Origin: Pseudomonas putida
GTDB lineage: Bacteria > Pseudomonadota > Gammaproteobacteria > Pseudomonadales > Pseudomonadaceae
Length of the DNA: 64,000 nucleotides
NCBI GenBank assembly: GCA_029953615.1
Contig: CP124529.1
Location: 2,012,998-2,076,997 of the forward strand
Reading direction: 5' to 3'
The notes below the pieces were generated by a model. That model was not told where the DNA came from. It searched no databases and saw only the letters and a list, made by a program, of their open reading frames with translations. Positions 20,259 to 29,920 of the stretch are shown piece by piece (the stretch's first letter is position 1; each line of letters opens with the position of its first letter). A program made the translations under genes and the position numbers.

Positions 20259-21005
20259 ATGTGCCTGATCGTATTCGCCTGGCGGCCGGGGCATGCCCTG
20301 CCGCTGATCGTGGCGGCCAACCGCGACGAGTTCTATGCCCGCCCTACCCAGGCCCTGGCAGCTTGGGAAGATGCACCGGGGGTTTATGCCGGGCGCGACC
20401 TGGAAGCGCGCGGCACCTGGCTGGGCGTGGGCCCGCAGGGGCGGTTCGCGGCATTGACCAATATTCGTGACCTGGGGCAGGCACTCGGCCCGCGTTCGCG
20501 AGGCGAACTGGTGGCGGCCTACCTGCAGGGTGAGCAGGGGGTCGAGGCTTACCTGGACCAGGTAGCCAGCCGCAGCGGGCAGTATTCGGGGTTCAACCTG
20601 CTGGTGGGCGATGGGCGGCAGCTGGGTTACCTGCACGCCCGGGACGCAGCGCCGCGCTTGCTGGCAGCTGGGGTTTACGGGCTTTCCAATGCCGGGCTGG
20701 ATACGCCGTGGCCGAAGCTGGTGAAGGCGCGTAGCGGGTTGGAAGGGTTACTGGAAACGCCAGAGCCTCAGCGCTTGCTGGCATTGCTGGCAGATGCCGA
20801 GCCGGCGCCGGAGGGCGAATTGCCGGAAACGGGGGTGGGGTTGGCGACCGAGAAACTGCTGTCGAGTGTGTTCATTGCCAGCCAGAATTACGGGACGCGG
20901 GCGAGTACGGTACTGATTGTGGATGATCAGGGCAGAAGGCGGCTTATTGAGCGCAGTTTCGGGCCCTTTGGTGGACATCTTGGGGAGATAGAGCTTTCAG
21001 TCTGA
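20259..21005 (+). CDS. NRDE family protein (TANGO2-like)
   Basis: 248 residues starting MCLIVFAWRPGHALPLIVAANRDEF. The second-residue Cys and the NRDE motif near residue 21 define the NRDE/TANGO2 family, thought to belong to the N-terminal-nucleophile-like group or to heme handling. The Cys would become the N-terminal residue after Met removal. The ATG at 20259 is chosen because the family starts at MC; an in-frame ATG at 20157 adds an unrelated leader. Role uncertain. Confidence 0.85.
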   Translation: MCLIVFAWRPGHALPLIVAANRDEFYARPTQALAAWEDAPGVYAGRDLEARGTWLGVGPQGRFAALTNIRDLGQALGPRSRGELVAAYLQGEQGVEAYLDQVASRSGQYSGFNLLVGDGRQLGYLHARDAAPRLLAAGVYGLSNAGLDTPWPKLVKARSGLEGLLETPEPQRLLALLADAEPAPEGELPETGVGLATEKLLSSVFIASQNYGTRASTVLIVDDQGRRRLIERSFGPFGGHLGEIELSV

Positions 21006-21026
21006 TCTTTTGATGTTGCCTGTACT

Positions 21027-21104
21027 GGCCTCTTCGCGGGCTTGCCCGCTCCCACAAGTACAGCGCTGTACCTGTGGGAGCGGGCAAGCCCGCGAAGAGG
21101 CCAG
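21027..21104. repeat. REP pair (BIME)
   Basis: Inverted REP units about 12 bases apart between the ends of the NRDE gene and ptsP (convergent). Confidence 0.9.
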
Positions 21105-21121
21105 TACAGGCACCCTCACCC

Positions 21122-23401
21122 TCACAGGGTTTTATTGGCCCCAGGCCCGATCATCCGCGCCAGCCCGAGGTTCTTCAGGGCCAGTTGCAGCGAGCTGTGG
21201 ATAACCTGCGGGTTGTCATGGCTCAAGGCCTCGGTCAGCAATTCCTTGGCCTTGCCCAGGTTGATCTGGCGCAGCATCCACTTCACCTTCGGCAGGTTGG
21301 TGGCGTTCATCGACAGGCTGTCGAAGCCCATGGCCATCAACAGTATCGCCGCTGCCGGATCACCGGCCATCTCGCCGCAGATACTCACCGGTTTGCCTTC
21401 GCCATGGGCATCGCGCACTACCGTGTTCAGCGCCTGCAGCACCGCCGGGTGCAGGTAGTCGTACAGGTCGGCGACCCGCGGGTTGTTGCGGTCCACCGCC
21501 AACAGGTACTGGGTCAGGTCGTTGGAGCCGACCGACAGGAAGTCCACCTGCCGTGCCAGCTCCTTGGTCTGGTACACCGCCGCAGGAATTTCCACCATCA
21601 CGCCAACCGGTGGCATCGGCACATCGGTACCTTCGTCACGCACCTCGCCCCAGGCGCGGTGGATCAGGTGCAGTGCCTCTTCCAGCTCATGGATGCCGGA
21701 AATCATCGGCAGCAGAATACGCAGGTTGTTAAGCCCCTCGCTGGCCTTGAGCATGGCGCGAGTCTGCACCAGGAAGATTTCCGGGTGGTCGAGGGTGACG
21801 CGGATGCCGCGCCAGCCCAGGAACGGGTTTTCTTCCTTGATCGGGAAGTACGACAGCGACTTGTCACCGCCGATGTCGAGGGTCCGCATGGTCACCGGCA
21901 GCGGGTGGAAGGCCGCCAGTTGCTCGCGGTAGATGGCCAGCTGCTCTTTCTCGCTGGGGAAGCGCTGGTTGATCATGAACGGCACTTCGGTGCGGTACAG
22001 CCCTACCCCTTCGGCACCACGCTGCTGGGCACGGGCCACGTCGGCGAGCAGGCCGGTGTTGACCCACAGCGGCATACGGTGGCCGTCCGGGGTAACGCAC
22101 GGCAGCTCGCGCAGGGCATCCAGGCCCTGGGCCAGCTGGCGCTCCTCCTCGACAACGTCGCTGTACTGCTTGCGCAGCACTTCGCTGGGGTTGGTGAACA
22201 CCTCGCCCTTGTAGCCGTCGACGATCATCTCGATGCCGTCGACCTTGGAATATGGCAAATCGACCAGGCCCATCACCGTGGGGATGCCCATGGCGCGCGC
22301 CAGGATAGCGACATGGGAGTTGCCCGAGCCCAGTACCGAGACCAGGCCGACCAGCTTGCCTTCCGGCACTTCGCCGAGCATCGCCGGGGTCAGCTCTTCA
22401 CTGACAAGAATCGTGTTGTCGGCATACACCAGCGACTGCGCGCGGGCTTCCTGCAGGTATGCCAGCAGGCGCCGGCCAAGGTCCTTGACGTCGGAGGCAC
22501 GCTCGCGCAGGTAGTCATCGTCCATCAGTTCGAAGCGGTTGACGTGCTCGCCCACCACCTGGCGCAGGGCCCCCTGGGCCCATTGGCCGGTCTTGATGAC
22601 TTCGGTCACCTCACCGCCCAGGGCGGCGTCTTCGAGCATCATCAGGTACACATCGAACAGTGCACGCTCTTCCGGGCGCAACTGGGTGGCCAGCTTGGCA
22701 GACAGCTTGCGCATGTCGTCGCGCACGCCTTCGAGGGCGTTCTGGAACAGCTTCAGTTCGGCATCAATGTCATCGACGATCTTGTCCGGTACCACTTCCA
22801 GGTCAGCCGGCGGCAGCATCACCACGGCGCGCCCCACGGCGGCGCCAGGCGAACCCGGCACGCCGACGAAGCGCGCTTCCTGGATGCCCTTGCCCTGGCG
22901 GCCCAGGCCGCGGATCGAGCCGGTCGCCTCGGCGTGGGCGATAACCCCTGCGAGCTGGGCGCTCATGGTGACCAGGAAGGCTTCTTCGCCCTCGTCGAAC
23001 TGGCGGCGCTCCTTTTGCTGGATGACCAATACCCCGACCACGCGGCGGTGGTGGATGATCGGTGCACCAAGGAACGACGCGAATTTTTCTTCGCCGGTTT
23101 CGGCAAAGTAGCGGTAACGCGGGTGGTCGGCAGCGTTTTCCAGGTTGAGCGGCTCTTCCCGGGTACCGACCAGGCCGACCAGGCCTTCGTTGGGGGCCAT
23201 GCTGACCTTGCCGATGGAGCGCTTGTTCAGGCCTTCGGTGGCCATCAGCACGAAGCGGTTGGTTTCCGGGTCGAGCAGGTAGACCGAGCAGACCTGGCTG
23301 CCCATGGCCTCCTTGACACGCAAGACAATGATCCCCAACGCCGACTTGAGATCTTTGGCGGAGTTTACTTCCTGGACGATCTTGCGCAGCGTATTGAGCA
23401 T
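21122..23401 (-). CDS. ptsP: PtsP, nitrogen-PTS enzyme I (PEP phosphotransferase)
   Basis: First phosphotransferase of the PTS-Ntr chain (PtsP to PtsO to PtsN), which senses nitrogen/carbon balance. 759 residues: N-terminal GAF domain (about 15-150), swivelling domain with the phospho-accepting His in GSGNSHVAILARAMG near residue 357, and a C-terminal PEP-binding barrel with DIGGDKSLSYF and GSNDLTQYLLAVDRN. It follows rppH by 22 bases in the same unit, the order also known in E. coli. Confidence 0.95.
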   Translation of the reverse strand: MLNTLRKIVQEVNSAKDLKSALGIIVLRVKEAMGSQVCSVYLLDPETNRFVLMATEGLNKRSIGKVSMAPNEGLVGLVGTREEPLNLENAADHPRYRYFAETGEEKFASFLGAPIIHHRRVVGVLVIQQKERRQFDEGEEAFLVTMSAQLAGVIAHAEATGSIRGLGRQGKGIQEARFVGVPGSPGAAVGRAVVMLPPADLEVVPDKIVDDIDAELKLFQNALEGVRDDMRKLSAKLATQLRPEERALFDVYLMMLEDAALGGEVTEVIKTGQWAQGALRQVVGEHVNRFELMDDDYLRERASDVKDLGRRLLAYLQEARAQSLVYADNTILVSEELTPAMLGEVPEGKLVGLVSVLGSGNSHVAILARAMGIPTVMGLVDLPYSKVDGIEMIVDGYKGEVFTNPSEVLRKQYSDVVEEERQLAQGLDALRELPCVTPDGHRMPLWVNTGLLADVARAQQRGAEGVGLYRTEVPFMINQRFPSEKEQLAIYREQLAAFHPLPVTMRTLDIGGDKSLSYFPIKEENPFLGWRGIRVTLDHPEIFLVQTRAMLKASEGLNNLRILLPMISGIHELEEALHLIHRAWGEVRDEGTDVPMPPVGVMVEIPAAVYQTKELARQVDFLSVGSNDLTQYLLAVDRNNPRVADLYDYLHPAVLQALNTVVRDAHGEGKPVSICGEMAGDPAAAILLMAMGFDSLSMNATNLPKVKWMLRQINLGKAKELLTEALSHDNPQVIHSSLQLALKNLGLARMIGPGANKTL

Positions 23402-23423
23402 GGCTCGGGGTCGAACTCCGTCG

Positions 23424-23903
23424 TCAGTCGCGCGTCAGCAGACGCGGTGCTAGCTCTTTCAGGGCGCGTCGGTAGACCTCGCGCTTGAATGTCACAACCT
23501 GGCCCAGCGGGTACCAATAGCTGACCCAGCGCCAGCCGTCGAATTCCGGCTTGCCGGTCAGATCCATCCGTACTCGTTGTTCGTTGCTGACCAGGCGCAG
23601 CAGGAACCATTTCTGCTTCTGGCCGATGCACAGCGGCTGGCTATGCGTACGCACCAGCCGTTGGGGTAAACGATAACGCAACCAGCCACGTGTGCAGGCA
23701 AGAATTTCCACATCATCGCGTTCAAGGCCAACTTCTTCGTTCAGCTCGCGGTACAGGGCATCTTCCGGCGTCTCGTCAGGGTTTATGCCACCCTGGGGAA
23801 ACTGCCAGGCATCCTGGTTGATCCGTCGAGCCCATAGCACCTGCCCGGCATCATTCGTGAGAATGATCCCGACGTTGGGGCGAAAACCATCCGGGTCGAT
23901 CAC
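23424..23903 (-). CDS. rppH: RNA pyrophosphohydrolase RppH
   Basis: Nudix hydrolase that removes pyrophosphate from the 5' end of mRNAs and so triggers decay. 159 residues from a GTG at 23903 ([15 protein letters not shown] when translated as Met). The Nudix box [20 protein letters not shown] has the GX5EX7REUXEE pattern. The GTG is preferred over the upstream ATG at 23975 because [11 protein letters not shown] is the conserved RppH N-terminus. Confidence 0.95.
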   Translation of the reverse strand: MIDPDGFRPNVGIILTNDAGQVLWARRINQDAWQFPQGGINPDETPEDALYRELNEEVGLERDDVEILACTRGWLRYRLPQRLVRTHSQPLCIGQKQKWFLLRLVSNEQRVRMDLTGKPEFDGWRWVSYWYPLGQVVTFKREVYRRALKELAPRLLTRD

Positions 23904-24044
23904 GGCAGCAACCTCGCAAACGCATGTCACCGCATTGTTCCACAAAGCCTGCGAGCGCAGCAACGCGCCCGCCAAGCTTATGTGCAGCGGCGTGAAAACT
24001 CCGTATTCTGCGGGCCTACCCTGTGGCTGATGGGAGTGACCGCG

Positions 24045-24764
24045 ATGCGCCTGGCTTTATTCGACCTGGACAATACCCTCCTCGGTGGTGACAGCGACCA
24101 TGCCTGGGGTGACTACCTTTGCCAGCGCGGCATCCTTGACCCGGTTGCCTACAAGCAACGCAACGATGGCTTCTACCAGGACTACCTGAACGGCACCCTG
24201 GACCTGCAGGCCTACCTGGCCTTTTCCATGGAAATCCTTGCGGCCACACCGGTAGCCCAGCTCGACGAATGGCACCGCGATTTCATGCGCGACTGCATCG
24301 AGCCGATCATCCTGCCCAAGGCGCTGAGCTTGCTGCAGCAGCACCGCGAGGCCGGCGACCAGTTGGTGATCATCACCGCCACCAACCGCTTCGTCACCGC
24401 ACCGATTGTCCGGCGCCTGGGCGTTCGCGTGTTGCTGGCGACCGAATGCGAGAAGCGTGATGGCTGCTATACCGGGCGTAGTATCGATATACCGTGTTTC
24501 CGTGAAGGCAAGGTGACGCGGCTGGAGCGCTGGATGCTGGAGAACGGCTTCGATCTTGAGGACAGCTACTTCTATAGCGACTCGATGAATGACCTGCCGT
24601 TGCTCGAGCGGGTGACGCATGCGGTGGCGGTGGACCCCGACCCGAAGCTGCGGGCGGAGGCCGAGAGGCGTGGCTGGCCGGTGGTTTCGCTGAGGCTTGA
24701 GGTTTTCCTGTGCTGGCCTCTTCGCGGGCTTGCCCGCTCCCACAGGGCTCACCACAAGCCTTGA
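24045..24764 (+). CDS. HAD-superfamily IB phosphatase (SerB-like)
   Basis: 239 residues as it stands. HAD motif [12 protein letters not shown] at residues 5-15, motif II (VIITATN) near 110, and motif [16 protein letters not shown] near 183, as in the IB subfamily that includes SerB. GGAG precedes the ATG at 24045. The family body ends around WPVVSLRLE; the last residues ([19 protein letters not shown]) are encoded by the following REP element because no stop codon occurs before it. Substrate unknown. Confidence 0.82.
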   Translation: MRLALFDLDNTLLGGDSDHAWGDYLCQRGILDPVAYKQRNDGFYQDYLNGTLDLQAYLAFSMEILAATPVAQLDEWHRDFMRDCIEPIILPKALSLLQQHREAGDQLVIITATNRFVTAPIVRRLGVRVLLATECEKRDGCYTGRSIDIPCFREGKVTRLERWMLENGFDLEDSYFYSDSMNDLPLLERVTHAVAVDPDPKLRAEAERRGWPVVSLRLEVFLCWPLRGLARSHRAHHKP

Positions 24765-24807
24765 GGGCTACGCTGTACCTGTGGGAGCGGGCAAGCCCGC
24801 GAAGAAA
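24717..24807. repeat. REP pair overlapping the 3' end of the HAD gene
   Basis: Inverted REP units; the first copy is translated in frame as the tail of the HAD phosphatase. Confidence 0.9.
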
Positions 24808-24821
24808 CCAGCACAAAGCTG

Positions 24822-25247
24822 TCAGACTGGCTTGGCGCCCATAAGCCCGGCAATGGACAGGAAGCAAACCCCGCTGAACACCGCCAGTGCCAAGGTAAAC
24901 CGCAACCCCACCACCTCGGCCTTGCGCAGCCGGTTCAACCGCACCAGCAGCCACCACACGGCAAACGCGCCCAGCGTATAGATGACACTGGACGCCAGCA
25001 CCCAGGTCTGCCCCAGCGGCCAGCCCACCAGGTGTACCAGCCACCAGCCGCTGAACGGCATGCTCACCAGGCACAGGCCCATCACCAGCCAGACGAACAC
25101 CAGCGGTCGACGCAACAGCTTGGCGTAGGCCTCGGTATCGCCCTGGCGGCGGGCGCGTACGGTCCAGATCGCCAGGCCCAGGGCGCCCAGCAGCAGGAGG
25201 GCGGTGGCAGCGATGTGCAGGGTCTTGAGGGTGGTCAGGTGATCCAT
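24822..25247 (-). CDS. DUF2269 integral membrane protein
   Basis: 141 residues with four hydrophobic segments (about 7-28, 52-72, 80-100, 115-137). The N-terminus MDHLTTLKTLHIAATALLLLGALG is typical of DUF2269. The ATG at 25247 has AAGGA upstream; a longer frame beginning in a REP element is rejected. Role unknown; the family is predicted to be membrane-bound only. Confidence 0.75.
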   Translation of the reverse strand: MDHLTTLKTLHIAATALLLLGALGLAIWTVRARRQGDTEAYAKLLRRPLVFVWLVMGLCLVSMPFSGWWLVHLVGWPLGQTWVLASSVIYTLGAFAVWWLLVRLNRLRKAEVVGLRFTLALAVFSGVCFLSIAGLMGAKPV

Positions 25248-25281
25248 GTCTCGGTTGTCCTTGAACAGGCCATTTCGTGCA

Positions 25282-25373
25282 GGCTTCTTCGCGGGCTTGC
25301 CCGCTCCCACAGGGATATCACAGGCGCTGAAGCCTGCGAAGTACCTATGGGAGCGGGCGAGCCCGCGAAAGGG
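25282..25373. repeat. REP pair (BIME)
   Basis: Inverted REP units between the ilvA stop and the DUF2269 start. The second copy carries CCTATGGGAG, a variant of CCTGTGGGAG. Confidence 0.85.
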
Positions 25374-25395
25374 CCATCAGCCCCAGCTTAGCTGC

Positions 25396-26911
25396 TCAGC
25401 CCAGGAACAGCTTGTAAGCCGGGTTGTCAGTCTCGTCCCAGTACGGGTAGCCGATCTTCGCCAGTGCCGCCGGCACCAGGTGGCGCTCGTCCTCCGGCAC
25501 CTGCAGCCCCGCCACCACGCGCCCGTCAGCGGCGCCATGGTTGCGGTAATGGAACATCGAGATGTTCCAGCGTCCGCCCAGCTTGTTGAGGAAGTTGAAC
25601 AGCGCCCCCGGCCGCTCGGGGAACTCGAAGCGCAGCACCATCTCGTCACTGGCACCGGCCGAATGGCCACCGACCATGTGGCGAATATGCAGCTTGGCCA
25701 GCTCGTTGTCGGTCAGGTCGGTAACCGGGAAGCCCTGCTCGCCCAGTTGCTGCACCAGCGCCGCCCGCGGGTCGTTTTCCGGGTGGGTCTGCACGCCGAC
25801 GAAGATATGCGCCTCGTCGGAGGTGTGCTTGCGGTAGTTGAACTCGGTGATCTGGCGCTTGCCGATGGCCTCGCAGAATGCCTTGAAGCTGCCCGGGCGT
25901 TCGGGGATGGTCACGGCGATGATCGCCTCGCGCTTTTCACCCAGCTCGGCACGCTCGGCCACATGGCGCAGGCGGTCGAAGTTGACGTTGGCACCCGAGT
26001 CGATGGCAACCAGCGTCTGCCCGGTCACGCCGTACAACTCGACGTACTTCTTGATGCCCGCCACGCCCAGGGCACCGGCAGGTTCGGTGATCGAGCGGGT
26101 ATCGTCGTAGATATCCTTGATTGCCGCGCAAATTTCGTCGGTACTGACGGTGACCACTTCATCCACATGATGGCGGCAGATATCGAAGGTGTGCTGACCG
26201 ATCTGCGCCACCGCCACACCGTCGGCGAACAGCCCGACCTGCGGCAAGACCACGCGCTCGCCAGCCGCCATGGCCGCCTGCAGGCAGTTGGAGTCGTCCG
26301 GCTCGACGCCAATCACCTTGATTTCCGGGCGCAGGTACTTCACATAGGCAGCAATGCCGGCGATCAGGCCACCGCCACCCACCGGCACGAAGATCGCGTC
26401 CAGCTGGCCAGGGTGCTGGCGCAGGATTTCCATGGCCACGGTGCCCTGCCCGGCGATGGTGTGCGGTATCGTCGTAGGGGTGGACGTAGACGAAACCCTT
26501 TTCATCGACCAGTTTCAGCGAATAGGCCAGCGCCTCGGGGAACGAGTCGCCATGCAGCACCACCTTGCCGCCCCGCGAACGCACGCCTTCGACCTTGATC
26601 TCCGGGGTGGTCTTGGGCATCACGATCGTGGCCTTGATGCCCATTTCGCGTGCAGCCAGGGCCAGGCCCTGGGCATGGTTGCCGGCCGAGGCGGTGACCA
26701 CGCCACGGGCCAGTTCTTCCGGGCTCAGCTGGGCCAGCTTGTTGTAGGCCCCGCGTATCTTGAACGAGAACACCGGCTGCAGGTCTTCACGCTTGAGCAG
26801 AATCTGGTTGCCCAGGCGCTTGCTCAGCTGCCCGGCGCTCTGCAGCGGGGTTTCGACCGCAACGTCGTAGACGCGCGAGGTGAGGATCTTCTTGACGTAC
26901 TGTTCGAGCAT
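25396..26911 (-). pseudogene. ilvA: Biosynthetic threonine ammonia-lyase IlvA, frameshifted
   Basis: Makes 2-oxobutanoate from threonine, first step to isoleucine. N-terminal PLP domain with the Schiff-base Lys in SFKIRGAYNKLAQL near residue 53; C-terminal pair of ACT-like regulatory domains (isoleucine control). The frame breaks at 26467: the coding strand reads GACGATACCGCAC where GACGATCCGCAC (PYDDPHTIAGQGT) is expected. Dropping one base yields 504 residues, the usual length. Diverges from rpiA. Likely an artefact, since an isoleucine auxotroph would result unless another deaminase exists. Confidence 0.87.
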
Positions 26912-27045
26912 CGGGAAAGCATCACTGGGCCGCGGGACAAGGGCTTGGAGTCTACCCCAGCGCTACGTCGGGCTACCACAGCAAAGCCGCCCGAGCCGTT
27001 ATACTAGGCTCTTTTCAAATCCGCCCTGCCCCTCTCGGAGCCCGC

Positions 27046-27720
27046 ATGACCCAGGACCAACTCAAACAGGCCGTCGCCCAGGCCGCTGTCGACTTCATTC
27101 TGCCCAAGCTGGATGAAAAGAGCGTCGTCGGCGTCGGTACCGGTTCGACCGCCAACTTCTTCATCGACGCCCTGGCTCAGCACAAGACTGCCTTCGACGG
27201 CGCGGTCGCCAGCTCCGAAGCCACCGCCCAGCGTCTGAAGGGCCATGGCATCCCGGTCTACGAGCTGAACAGCGTCAGCGAACTGGAGTTCTACGTGGAC
27301 GGCGCCGACGAGAGCGACGCGCACCTGAACCTGATCAAGGGCGGCGGCGCAGCCCTGACCCGCGAGAAGATCGTCGCCGCCGTGGCCAAGACCTTCATCT
27401 GCATCGCCGACGCCAGCAAGCTGGTACCGGTGCTGGGCGCCTTCCCGCTGCCGGTCGAAGTGATCCCGATGGCCCGTAGCCACGTGGCGCGTCAGCTGGT
27501 CAAGCTGGGCGGCGACCCGGTGTACCGTGAGGGCGTGGTGACCGACAACGGCAACGTGATCCTCGATGTGCACAACCTGCAGATCACCAACCCGGTGGAG
27601 CTGGAAGCACAGATCAACGCCATCGTTGGCGTGGTGACCAACGGCCTGTTCGCGGCGCGGCCGGCGGATTTGCTGCTGCTGGGTACCGCTGAGGGCGTTA
27701 AGAGCCTGAAGGCCGAGTAA
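27046..27720 (+). CDS. rpiA: Ribose-5-phosphate isomerase A
   Basis: Interconverts ribose 5-phosphate and ribulose 5-phosphate in the pentose phosphate pathway. 224 residues with [11 protein letters not shown] near 27, DGADE near 86 and [11 protein letters not shown] near 96, the substrate and catalytic residues of the family. A TATACT box at 27000-27005 may be its -10 element. Divergent from ilvA across 134 bases, a linkage shared with E. coli relatives of the region. Confidence 0.96.
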   Translation: MTQDQLKQAVAQAAVDFILPKLDEKSVVGVGTGSTANFFIDALAQHKTAFDGAVASSEATAQRLKGHGIPVYELNSVSELEFYVDGADESDAHLNLIKGGGAALTREKIVAAVAKTFICIADASKLVPVLGAFPLPVEVIPMARSHVARQLVKLGGDPVYREGVVTDNGNVILDVHNLQITNPVELEAQINAIVGVVTNGLFAARPADLLLLGTAEGVKSLKAE

Positions 27721-27721
27721 C

Positions 27722-27813
27722 CTTCTTCGCGGGCGCGCCCGCTCCCACAGGTACTGCACAGGGGTCTGAAAACTGTGGCGTACCTGTGGGAGCGGGCATG
27801 CCCGCGAATTGGC
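27722..27813. repeat. REP pair (BIME)
   Basis: Inverted REP units between the ends of rpiA and the first SdiA-regulated-family gene (convergent). Confidence 0.9.
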
Positions 27814-27825
27814 CCTCGCAGGCAC

Positions 27826-28728
27826 TCACTCCGCCGGCTGCCTGAACACATAGAACAGGTTCGGCTCACTGACCAGGTAGATGGTCCCCGCCTCGTCCAT
27901 CGCAATCCCCTCCGCCTGCGGCACCGTCGCCTGCAACCCCTGGAACCCCTTGCGCAATGACAAGGTGCTCAGCGGTCGGCCCTCCACATCCAGCTCCAGC
28001 ACCAGCCGCGACTCGTCCGACAGCGCCAGCAGGTGCCCGCTACGCTCATCGAACTGCAAGCTCGACAGGTCCCGCACGAACAGCCGCGAATCGCGCTTGC
28101 GGTCCTGCACCACATGCACCGCATAGGGCTGCTCCGGGTTTTCGTGCGGGAAACCATGCACCTCGTAGATCAGCATCGGGTCACGTTCCTTGGCCACGAA
28201 CAGGCGCTTGCCCGCCGAATCGTAGGCCAGCCCCTCGAAGCCCTTGTTGCCGTTCAGGCCAATGCCCAAGGTCAGCTGCTCGGCATCGCCGGCATCGAGG
28301 AACATCGTGTCGTCTTCCAGGCGCACGCGAATCAGCCGCTGCTGACGCTCGTCGGTGATCACATAGCTGTTGGGCCCGACGTACTCCACGGCTTCCGGGT
28401 CGCCGAAGCCGGTAAGCGGTACCCGGCGCAGGATGCGGCCGTCCAGCGAGAGCTCGATCAGCTCCGAGCGGGCATTGGTGACGGTAAACAGGGTTTTGCG
28501 ATCTGGGTCATAGGTCAGCGCCGATAGGTCGTCATCCAGCCCTTCGACCGGCTGCGCCTCCACCACTACCTGGTAACGGTCCAGGCCGATGCTCTGTTCG
28601 GCGGGTTGCCACCAGGCCTTGAGGTTGAACCAGCCACGCTCGAACAGGCGGAACTCCTGCCCGGCCAGGCCGAGCAGAAGCAGGCCGATGGCGGCCAGGA
28701 CAAGGAGCAGGCGAACAGAATGACGCAT
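27826..28728 (-). CDS. SdiA-regulated (YjiK-like) beta-propeller protein, copy 1
   Basis: 300 residues: an N-terminal membrane anchor (LLLVLAAIGLLLLGLAG), then a periplasmic propeller-like domain with the family features DDLSALTYDPDRKTLFTVTN, LTGFGDPEAVEYVG, NKGFEGLAYD and EGIAMDEAGTIYLVSEPN. The domain is named after an E. coli gene reported as SdiA-regulated; the role is unknown. It lies 90 bases downstream of a paralogue on the same strand. Confidence 0.82.
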   Translation of the reverse strand: MRHSVRLLLVLAAIGLLLLGLAGQEFRLFERGWFNLKAWWQPAEQSIGLDRYQVVVEAQPVEGLDDDLSALTYDPDRKTLFTVTNARSELIELSLDGRILRRVPLTGFGDPEAVEYVGPNSYVITDERQQRLIRVRLEDDTMFLDAGDAEQLTLGIGLNGNKGFEGLAYDSAGKRLFVAKERDPMLIYEVHGFPHENPEQPYAVHVVQDRKRDSRLFVRDLSSLQFDERSGHLLALSDESRLVLELDVEGRPLSTLSLRKGFQGLQATVPQAEGIAMDEAGTIYLVSEPNLFYVFRQPAE

Positions 28729-28818
28729 GAGGGCAGACTCGACATAGGGATGGCGAATCTAACCATGAGCAACTGAAATAAAGCTTAATGCCAGCATCCG
28801 AAAAGCCGGATATTGGGC

Positions 28819-29739
28819 TCAGTTCTTTCTGAAGCGATAGAACAGGGCCGGCTCGCTGACCATGTACAGGTTGCCCTTGTCGTCCATGGCAACCCCTTCG
28901 GCCCGCGGTATGGTGCCCTGCAAGCCGTTGAAACCGCCCAGCAAGGTCATGAAACTGACTTGCTGGCCCTGCTCGTCCAGTTCCAGCAGCATGTTGGAAT
29001 CGGCCGAAAGTACGAGCAGGTGGCCAGTACGCGGGTCGACGCTCAGCGCCGAGAGGTTGCGCAAGTCCAGTTCATCGCTGGGCAATGGCTGCTTTTCGCC
29101 CGTGAGCGGGCTGTGGCCATCGGTGTTCCAGGTGTACAGCCTGGGCGGGCGCTCCTCGCCAATGACCAGGCGCTGACGCAGTGGGTCCCAGGCTACCGCC
29201 TCGAAGCCCTTGTTGCTCTTCACCGACTGGCCCAGGTCGTGGCTCTGGAAATCATCATGGTTCAACGCGGTGGTCTGCGCATCCACCTTGACCAGGGTCA
29301 GGTCGTGCAGGCGCTCGTCGGTGATTGCCAGGTAGCCGTCTTCCAGCACGGCGACGCCTTCGGGGTTGTTCCAGCCGTTGAGCGGGATCTTGCGCAGTAT
29401 ATCGCCATCCAGGCTCAGTTCGACCAGGATCGGGTTCTTGCCCATGACCGCGAACAGGGTGCGGGTACGCGGGTTGAAAGCCACGTCCGAGGCTTCATCG
29501 TCGTCCATGCCCGGCAACGGCTTGGCATCGATATCCACCTGGTAGTCCGGCAGCCATACACTTTCGCTGCGCTCGGCGGTGCTTTCGAAGCTTTCCTTGA
29601 CCCACAGCGCACCGCGGTCATCCCAGTGCATGGCCATAGCCACGCCATAGCCGATTACCGCTGCCACGGCCAGGCCGAAGGGCCAGCGCAGGAAGAAACG
29701 ACGCTTGGGGGTTGCCGGGGCGCTGGTGGGAGATGGCAT
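28819..29739 (-). CDS. SdiA-regulated (YjiK-like) beta-propeller protein, copy 2
   Basis: 306 residues from an ATG at 29739 with AGGAA 6 bases upstream. Same layout as copy 1: arginine-rich cytoplasmic start, membrane anchor (WPFGLAVAAVIGYGVAMAM), then YQVDIDAKPLPGMDDDEAS, NKGFEAVAWD and EGVAMDDKGNLYMVSEPALFYRF. The two copies share the order of motifs along their length and look like a tandem duplication that has diverged. Function unknown. Confidence 0.82.
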   Translation of the reverse strand: MPSPTSAPATPKRRFFLRWPFGLAVAAVIGYGVAMAMHWDDRGALWVKESFESTAERSESVWLPDYQVDIDAKPLPGMDDDEASDVAFNPRTRTLFAVMGKNPILVELSLDGDILRKIPLNGWNNPEGVAVLEDGYLAITDERLHDLTLVKVDAQTTALNHDDFQSHDLGQSVKSNKGFEAVAWDPLRQRLVIGEERPPRLYTWNTDGHSPLTGEKQPLPSDELDLRNLSALSVDPRTGHLLVLSADSNMLLELDEQGQQVSFMTLLGGFNGLQGTIPRAEGVAMDDKGNLYMVSEPALFYRFRKN

Positions 29740-29812
29740 GCGGGGTTCCTGGGAAATAGGCGTAGATCCGCGCATTATCCTGATCGGGTGTGAAAAATCG
29801 GTAAACAGGACC

Positions 29813-29905
29813 GGCCTCTTCGCGGGCACGCCCGCTCCCACAGGGATATCACAAGCTTCAGCCCTGTGAATAACCCTGTGGGAGCGGGCGTGCCCGCGAA
29901 GAAGG
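29813..29905. repeat. REP pair (BIME)
   Basis: Inverted REP units between the FAH-family gene and SdiA-regulated copy 2 (same strand). Confidence 0.9.
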
Positions 29906-29920
29906 CAACCCGGTCTTGAA

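Noticed and set aside
21074..23488. 804-residue open frame opposite ptsP
   Set aside because: Antisense to a full-length PtsP with all its catalytic motifs.
24394..25074. 226-residue minus-strand frame across the REP at 24717
   Set aside because: It runs antisense through the HAD gene and the REP arms and overlaps the DUF2269 gene out of frame.
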